The notes under the pieces are model-generated. The model had not been told where the DNA came from and made no database searches. It saw nothing but the letters and a program-made list of their open reading frames with translations. Made by a program: the position numbers and the translations under genes. Positions 4,923 to 8,961 of a stretch of DNA of 8,961 nt are shown here, one piece after another (position 1 is the first letter of the stretch; each line of letters begins with the position of its first letter). Source of the DNA: Thermoleophilia bacterium (GTDB taxonomy: Bacteria > Actinomycetota > Thermoleophilia > Miltoncostaeales > Miltoncostaeaceae); contig JAOTZF010000064.1 in assembly GCA_029861485.1 (NCBI GenBank), positions 1-8,961 of the forward strand, given 5' to 3'.

Positions 4923-7022
4923 ATGGCGATGAGGGACGACGACAAGCTGGTCCGCCAGCTCTCCCTGCTGGCGTTCCTCATGGCGCAGCAGCGACCGGTC
5001 ACGGCGGACGAGATCCACGAGGCCGTTGAGGGCTACGGCGGCATGACCGAGCAGGCATTCCTGCGCCGGTTCTACGCCGATCGAGCCGAGATCGAGACGA
5101 TGGGCCTGCGGCTTTCGGTGGAGCGCCCGAACGACGATCCGTTCCAAGGTGATCTCTACGCGCTGCCGCCGGAGAACTACTACCTGCCGTCGATCGACTT
5201 CGATGCCAACGAGCTCTCCGCGCTCCAGACCTGCCTCTACCTGCTGGAGGGGCAATTCGCCTATGCCGAGCCGCTCCGGCTCGCGCTTCAGCACCTCACG
5301 CTCGGGCGGCCGAGTCCGCTGGACGATCACGTGGTGCGCACCGTCTCGGTGAACCTGCTCGGCCCCGACTACTCTGCCGAGGTGGCCGCGCATCTCACCA
5401 AGATCGAGTCGGCGATCTCGCGACGCAAGACGATCCGCTTCACCTACTACTCGATCGGGCGCGACGAGGTGTCAGAGCGCCAGGTCGACCCGTACAGCCT
5501 CCTGTTCGTTGCAGGCAATTGGTACGTCGTCGGCTTCAGTCACGAGCGCCAGGACCTCCGAAACTTCCGCCTGTCGCGCATTCGCGAGCGCATCACCTTC
5601 AAGACCCGGGCCGAGCACGATTTCGCGGCCCCGGAGAACTTCGACCTCTCCCGCTACCGCGACCGCGCACCCTGGCAGCTTCGCGGTGACGAGCACACCG
5701 CTACCATCGCCCTCTCCCCTCAGATCGCCTGGTGGGTGCGCCAACTCTTCGGTGCCTACGGCACGTTCCGCGACGATGGCGCCGGGTCGCGGATGACGAC
5801 CACCTACGGCGATCGCAGCGAACTGCTGAACTGGGTGCTGGGACTGGGCACCGAGGCCGAGATCGTCGCGCCCGATGATCTTCGCGACGCGGCAGTCGAC
5901 GCCCTGGATCGGGTAAGGGAGCGGCACGAGAGCGAAGCGGCGCCGACGAGCCCGCGACAAACCGTCGAGCCGCAGGAGGAGCCCGAGCCCCCGGTAGCGC
6001 CCTCTGGGGCCGCGGCGGAACGGGTCGTTCCCGCGGAGCGCTTCGCCCGCTTGCTCGCCCTCATGACCCACCTGCTTGCCACCTGCGGCGACTCCGCCAC
6101 CGCGCAGATCCCGTTGGATGAGCTGAGCGATGCCCTCAGTCTGAAGCGCGACGTCCTCGAAGATGATCTGAATCTGCTGAATCTGATCAACTTCGGCGGG
6201 GGCTGCTACGCCCTGTTCACTCGCATCGAGGACGGCCGCGTCCACGTCCAGAAGGAGATCTACGGCGACGCGTTCGCTCGGCCGGCACGCCTCTCCCCGC
6301 TCGAGGCCAAGGCCTTGCTGTGGGCACTGGAGTTCGTCGGGGACCGACTCCCAATCGACGCGGAGCGCCCGCTCTCGTCGGTGCGCGAGAAGATCGAGGC
6401 GGTCATCGGCGAGGAGAACCTGCCGTCGGTGGAGATCGGTGGAGAGTTGACCGCCAACGTGGAGGTGGCGGCCGCCGTCAACCGAGCGGTGCGCGAGGAC
6501 CGCCCCCTCACGATCGAGTACTGGAACGAGTCGCGCGGCGAGCTGCGTAGCCGCGTCATCGAGCCCCATTTCCTCGTGAACTCCCAAGAGGCCTGGTACC
6601 TCATCGCATGGTGCCGCGAGGCCGAGGGCCAGCGGACCTTTCGACTCGATCGCATTCGCTCCGCAACGCTTCACGACGACCACTTCGAGCGGCGCTCCGA
6701 GGTCACTTCGTCCGGGCCCTACCTGCCATGGGGTGGGAAGGCGCCAGACGATCTGGTCGCCCAGAGCGCGTCGGTGTGGTGCAGCGCCGAGGTCGCCCGC
6801 TGGATGGTCGAGAAGCACCGCTCGCGCGAGAGCTTCGCCGATGGCTCCGCGCTGGTGGAGATCCCGTACGCCAGCGAAGAGTGGCTCGTGAAGGAGCTGC
6901 TCAAGTATCAGGGGGAGGCCGTGCTCTTCGAGCCGGTCGCGCTGCGGCGCACCGTGGCCCAGATGGCTGAGCGCGTGCTCGATCGCTACGGCGTGCGGGG
7001 CACCGCCGCCGCGGCGACGTAG
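4923..7022 (+). CDS. pafBC: Fused PafB-PafC WYL-domain transcription regulator
   Basis: A 699-residue tandem fusion of two WYL regulators. PafB/PafC form the LexA- and RecA-independent activator of the DNA-damage response in actinobacteria, binding DNA through winged helices and sensing a ligand, reported to be single-stranded DNA, through the WYL domains. First half: winged helix about 8-80, WYL about 155-225 with GNWYVVGF (198-205) and NFRLSRI (214-220), and a C-terminal WCX-like extension about 255-335. A Pro/Glu linker (QEEPEPPVAP, 351-360) joins the second half: winged helix about 370-445, WYL about 510-580 with EAWYLIAW (556-563) and TFRLDRI (572-578), and a WCX-like domain about 612-692. 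Both WYL copies keep the Trp-Tyr pair and the FRLxRI arginine, so neither looks degenerate. Most organisms encode PafB and PafC separately downstream of pafA; here the fused gene stands apart from any proteasome gene. A start at the third codon (ATG) is also possible. Its 3' end overlaps the convergent dprA by 37 bp. Confidence 0.9.
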   Translation: MAMRDDDKLVRQLSLLAFLMAQQRPVTADEIHEAVEGYGGMTEQAFLRRFYADRAEIETMGLRLSVERPNDDPFQGDLYALPPENYYLPSIDFDANELSALQTCLYLLEGQFAYAEPLRLALQHLTLGRPSPLDDHVVRTVSVNLLGPDYSAEVAAHLTKIESAISRRKTIRFTYYSIGRDEVSERQVDPYSLLFVAGNWYVVGFSHERQDLRNFRLSRIRERITFKTRAEHDFAAPENFDLSRYRDRAPWQLRGDEHTATIALSPQIAWWVRQLFGAYGTFRDDGAGSRMTTTYGDRSELLNWVLGLGTEAEIVAPDDLRDAAVDALDRVRERHESEAAPTSPRQTVEPQEEPEPPVAPSGAAAERVVPAERFARLLALMTHLLATCGDSATAQIPLDELSDALSLKRDVLEDDLNLLNLINFGGGCYALFTRIEDGRVHVQKEIYGDAFARPARLSPLEAKALLWALEFVGDRLPIDAERPLSSVREKIEAVIGEENLPSVEIGGELTANVEVAAAVNRAVREDRPLTIEYWNESRGELRSRVIEPHFLVNSQEAWYLIAWCREAEGQRTFRLDRIRSATLHDDHFERRSEVTSSGPYLPWGGKAPDDLVAQSASVWCSAEVARWMVEKHRSRESFADGSALVEIPYASEEWLVKELLKYQGEAVLFEPVALRRTVAQMAERVLDRYGVRGTAAAAT

Positions 7023-8086
7023 CGCCCCCCGGGCTCCCTGACGACCAACCCGGCGAGCTCCAGCTCGCTCAGCGTGGCCGTGGTCTCCGCCGGCGTCAGA
7101 CCGAGCGCCTGCCCCATCTGGTCAACTGTGAGGCTGTCGCGCCGCAGCTCCTCCAGCGCGCCCCGAGCGGTTTCGCTCATGTCCAGAGCCGGCTCCGGCG
7201 ACGCGTTGCGCCACCTCAGGCCGGCCAGCTCGTCAACGACGTCGTCGACCGACTCGCAGAGCGCCGCCCCGGCCCTTAGCAGTGCGTTGCACCCGGCGGA
7301 CTGCGCGGCCCACGGGGCCCCCGGCACGGCCAGCACCGGTCGCCCATGCTCCGCCGCGAAGTCCGCAGTGATCAAAGCGCCTGATCGCTCACCCGCCTCC
7401 ACCACGACCGTCGCGTGTGCCAATCCCGAGACGATGCGGTTGCGCGCGGGAAAGCGCCACGGGGCCGGAGCTGTACCCAGCCAGTACTCGGAAACGAGCC
7501 CTCCTGAGACACACACGCGCTGCGCCAGCGACCTGTTGCGCTTCGGATAGACGACGTCGACGCCGCACGCGAGAACCGCGAGGGTGTGCCCGTCGGCGTC
7601 CAGTGCCCCGGCGTGCGCGGCCGCGTCGATGCCGTGAGCGAGCCCGCTGATGACTCGAGCGCCGCGATCGGCCAGCCCCGAGCCGAGGCGCCGCGCGAAG
7701 TCTGCCCCGCCGGCGGTGGATCTGCGGGCTCCCACCACCGCGACCGTCGGCTGCTCCTCGTCGAGAGCCCGTGCGGCAGGATTACCTGCCACGAAGAGCC
7801 CGAAGGGCGGGTCGAATATCTCCCTGAGACGCAGGGGCAGGCCGGAGCCGGGGATGAAGGCGATCCCGCGGGCGCTCAGCCCCGCCAGCTCCGCGGCCGG
7901 GTCGAAGCTGCCCCGAACGGCATCGGCCGCACGCCGCTGCCCACCTGATAGCGCGAGCATCTTCCCGAGGGCCCGCGGTGGAAGAGCCCAGAGCTCATCC
8001 GGCCCGCCTGCGGCCCTGGCCACCCGTTGCAGGTCGCGATTCAGGACACCCGCGAGCTTCGCGAGACCGAGGGCGGCGTGACTCAC
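6986..8086 (-). CDS. dprA: DNA-processing protein DprA/Smf
   Basis: A 366-residue DprA, which binds incoming single-stranded DNA during transformation, shields it and loads RecA. An N-terminal helical SAM/HhH-like region (about 1-65) precedes the Rossmann-fold core: TVAVVGARRST (114-124), SGLAHGIDAAAH (147-158), ACGVDVVYP (173-181), FPARNRIVSGLA (212-223), VVEAGERSGALITADFA (228-244) and VPG...GCNALLRAGA (254-273). These are the standard motifs in order with the key Gly and Arg residues intact. A winged-helix domain with TVDQMGQALGLTPAET (320-335) and ELAGLVVREPGG (343-354) closes the protein. The GTG start shares bases with the TGA of the preceding comM (GTGA, 8083-8086), a classic translational-coupling arrangement. 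The last 12 codons are antisense to the end of pafBC. DprA proteins are widespread also in bacteria not known to be transformable. Confidence 0.94.
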   Translation of the reverse strand: MSHAALGLAKLAGVLNRDLQRVARAAGGPDELWALPPRALGKMLALSGGQRRAADAVRGSFDPAAELAGLSARGIAFIPGSGLPLRLREIFDPPFGLFVAGNPAARALDEEQPTVAVVGARRSTAGGADFARRLGSGLADRGARVISGLAHGIDAAAHAGALDADGHTLAVLACGVDVVYPKRNRSLAQRVCVSGGLVSEYWLGTAPAPWRFPARNRIVSGLAHATVVVEAGERSGALITADFAAEHGRPVLAVPGAPWAAQSAGCNALLRAGAALCESVDDVVDELAGLRWRNASPEPALDMSETARGALEELRRDSLTVDQMGQALGLTPAETTATLSELELAGLVVREPGGRYVAAAAVPRTP

Positions 8087-8961
8087 GACGCCACCGCGGG
8101 CCGGCGCAGACCCAGGGCCTCGGAGAGGTGTTCATCGTCGACGCGCTCGGACTCGGCCAGATCGGCAATGGTCCTCGAGACCTTCAGCAGCCGGTCGTAG
8201 CCGCGACCGGACAGGGCCAGCTCATCAACCGCGCGCCGAGCGAGCGCGGTCGCCCCGGGGCTCAGGCGCGACCGTTCCCTGACCTCTGACGCCGGGATCT
8301 CGGCGTTCGCGACGTCCTGCCCCCGTGACGCACGAAACCTCTCCCCTGCCTCGACGCGGCCCCTCACCGATTCGCTGGGCTCCTCCGAGGCCGCGCCGGA
8401 GAGCTCGTCTGGACTCAGACGGCCCATCTCCACCCAGATGTCGATGCGGTCGATCACCGGCCCGGAGAGGCGACCGCGGTAGGCATCGAGGCGCGCCGGG
8501 GCGCACGTGCACGTCCGGGCGACGTCGCCGGCGAACCCACACGGGCATGGATTGCCGGCGCATACCAGCAGCGGCCGCGCCGGGAATCGATGGGTGAGCA
8601 TGGCGCGTGTCACGCGTACGTGCCCCTCCTCGAGCGGCTGCCGCAGGGCGTCCAAGGTTGCGGGCGCGAACGCGCAGACCTCGTCGAGGAACAGCACTCC
8701 TCTGTGGGCGAGGGTCAACTCCCCGGGCGAAGGCACGCGGCCCCCTCCGACCAGACCGGAACGCGAGATCGTGTGATGAGGCGCCCGAAAGGGCCTTTCG
8801 CGCACCACCGGGCGTTCCGCATCCAACAGACCCGCGGCCGAGTGGATGCGGGTCACCTCCAGCATCTCGGCGTCGCCGAGGGACGGGAGAATCCCCGGCA
8901 GACATCGCGCCAGCATGGTCTTGCCCGAGCCGGGCGGCCCGAGCATCAGCATCGAGTGACG
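8083..8961 (-). CDS. comM: ComM / YifB-like Mg-chelatase-type AAA+ ATPase, C-terminal part
   Basis: The gene runs off the right edge, so its N-terminal (Lon-S5-fold) part lies outside; 292 residues are visible. ComM is a hexameric AAA+ helicase that promotes branch migration during natural transformation. Near the visible N-terminus is Walker A (GPPGSGKT), then FRAPHHTISRSGLVGGG, Walker B GVLFLDE, and the cysteine cluster NPCPCGFAGDVARTCTC, normal for this family. LSGPVIDRIDIWVEM follows, then the C-terminal Mg-chelatase domain with SGRGYDRLLKVSRTIADL and SEALGLRRP. The frame continues past the ATG at 8952 to the window end (Arg-His-Ser before that Met), so 8952 is not the true start. Its TGA overlaps the dprA GTG by 4 nt. 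The comM-dprA order is widely conserved in actinobacteria. Confidence 0.93.
   Translation of the reverse strand, partial: RHSMLMLGPPGSGKTMLARCLPGILPSLGDAEMLEVTRIHSAAGLLDAERPVVRERPFRAPHHTISRSGLVGGGRVPSPGELTLAHRGVLFLDEVCAFAPATLDALRQPLEEGHVRVTRAMLTHRFPARPLLVCAGNPCPCGFAGDVARTCTCAPARLDAYRGRLSGPVIDRIDIWVEMGRLSPDELSGAASEEPSESVRGRVEAGERFRASRGQDVANAEIPASEVRERSRLSPGATALARRAVDELALSGRGYDRLLKVSRTIADLAESERVDDEHLSEALGLRRPAVAS

Noticed and set aside
5472..6818. Long minus-strand open frame (448 codons) opposite pafBC
   Set aside because: It is a mirror frame of a strongly coding gene in high-G+C DNA, a common artefact; it shows no recognisable domain.
8950..8952. ATG at 8952 as the start of comM
   Set aside because: The frame continues to the window edge, and the ATG directly precedes Walker A, which in ComM lies well inside the protein after an N-terminal domain.

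Overview
This is a compact, strongly G+C-rich bacterial chromosome segment. A fused PafBC-type WYL regulator, a comM-dprA pair, several TAnnnT -10 hexamers placed just before start codons, and actinobacterial-looking codon use all point to an actinobacterium, perhaps a deep-branching Thermoleophilia-like lineage. That lineage guess is inference; no rRNA or marker gene is present to settle it. No mobile element, CRISPR array, tRNA or rRNA was seen, and no gene-free stretch exceeds about 100 bases.

Layout from left to right. The end of an unknown gene (+, to 281) is followed in the same frame, one codon later, by an unknown acidic, probably helical protein (+, 285-737). Convergent to it is a minus-strand two-gene unit: a small dimeric alpha/beta-barrel (ABM-like) protein (1836-2141) overlapping a divergent isocitrate/isopropylmalate-dehydrogenase family enzyme (734-1846). 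Divergent from that unit is an aldo/keto reductase (+, 2231-3220), which converges on an unknown 229-aa protein (-, 3217-3906). That gene in turn diverges from a NudL-like CoA pyrophosphatase (+, 3957-4574), which converges on an unknown 84-aa protein (-, 4571-4825). A 97-bp divergent spacer separates the latter from a 699-aa fused PafBC transcription regulator (+, 4923-7022). Its 3' end overlaps the minus-strand operon comM (5' end outside the window) -> dprA (8083-8961 and 6986-8086).

The window therefore alternates divergent and convergent gene pairs. Every convergent junction overlaps: three by exactly 4 bp with interleaved stop codons, one by 37 bp. This leaves no room between genes for intrinsic terminators. 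The three divergent spacers are short and carry plausible -10 hexamers, two or three of which would give leaderless transcripts.

Functionally, the right third is about DNA damage and DNA uptake: PafBC is the LexA-independent DNA-damage activator of actinobacteria, and ComM and DprA act in recombination of incoming single-stranded DNA. The middle is small-molecule metabolism and housekeeping (aldo/keto reductase, beta-decarboxylating dehydrogenase, CoA pyrophosphatase). I see no convincing multi-gene novel system. The most distinctive items are the dehydrogenase with mixed subfamily features, the symmetric leaderless promoter pair, the interleaved-stop architecture, and the PafBC/competence-gene convergence.
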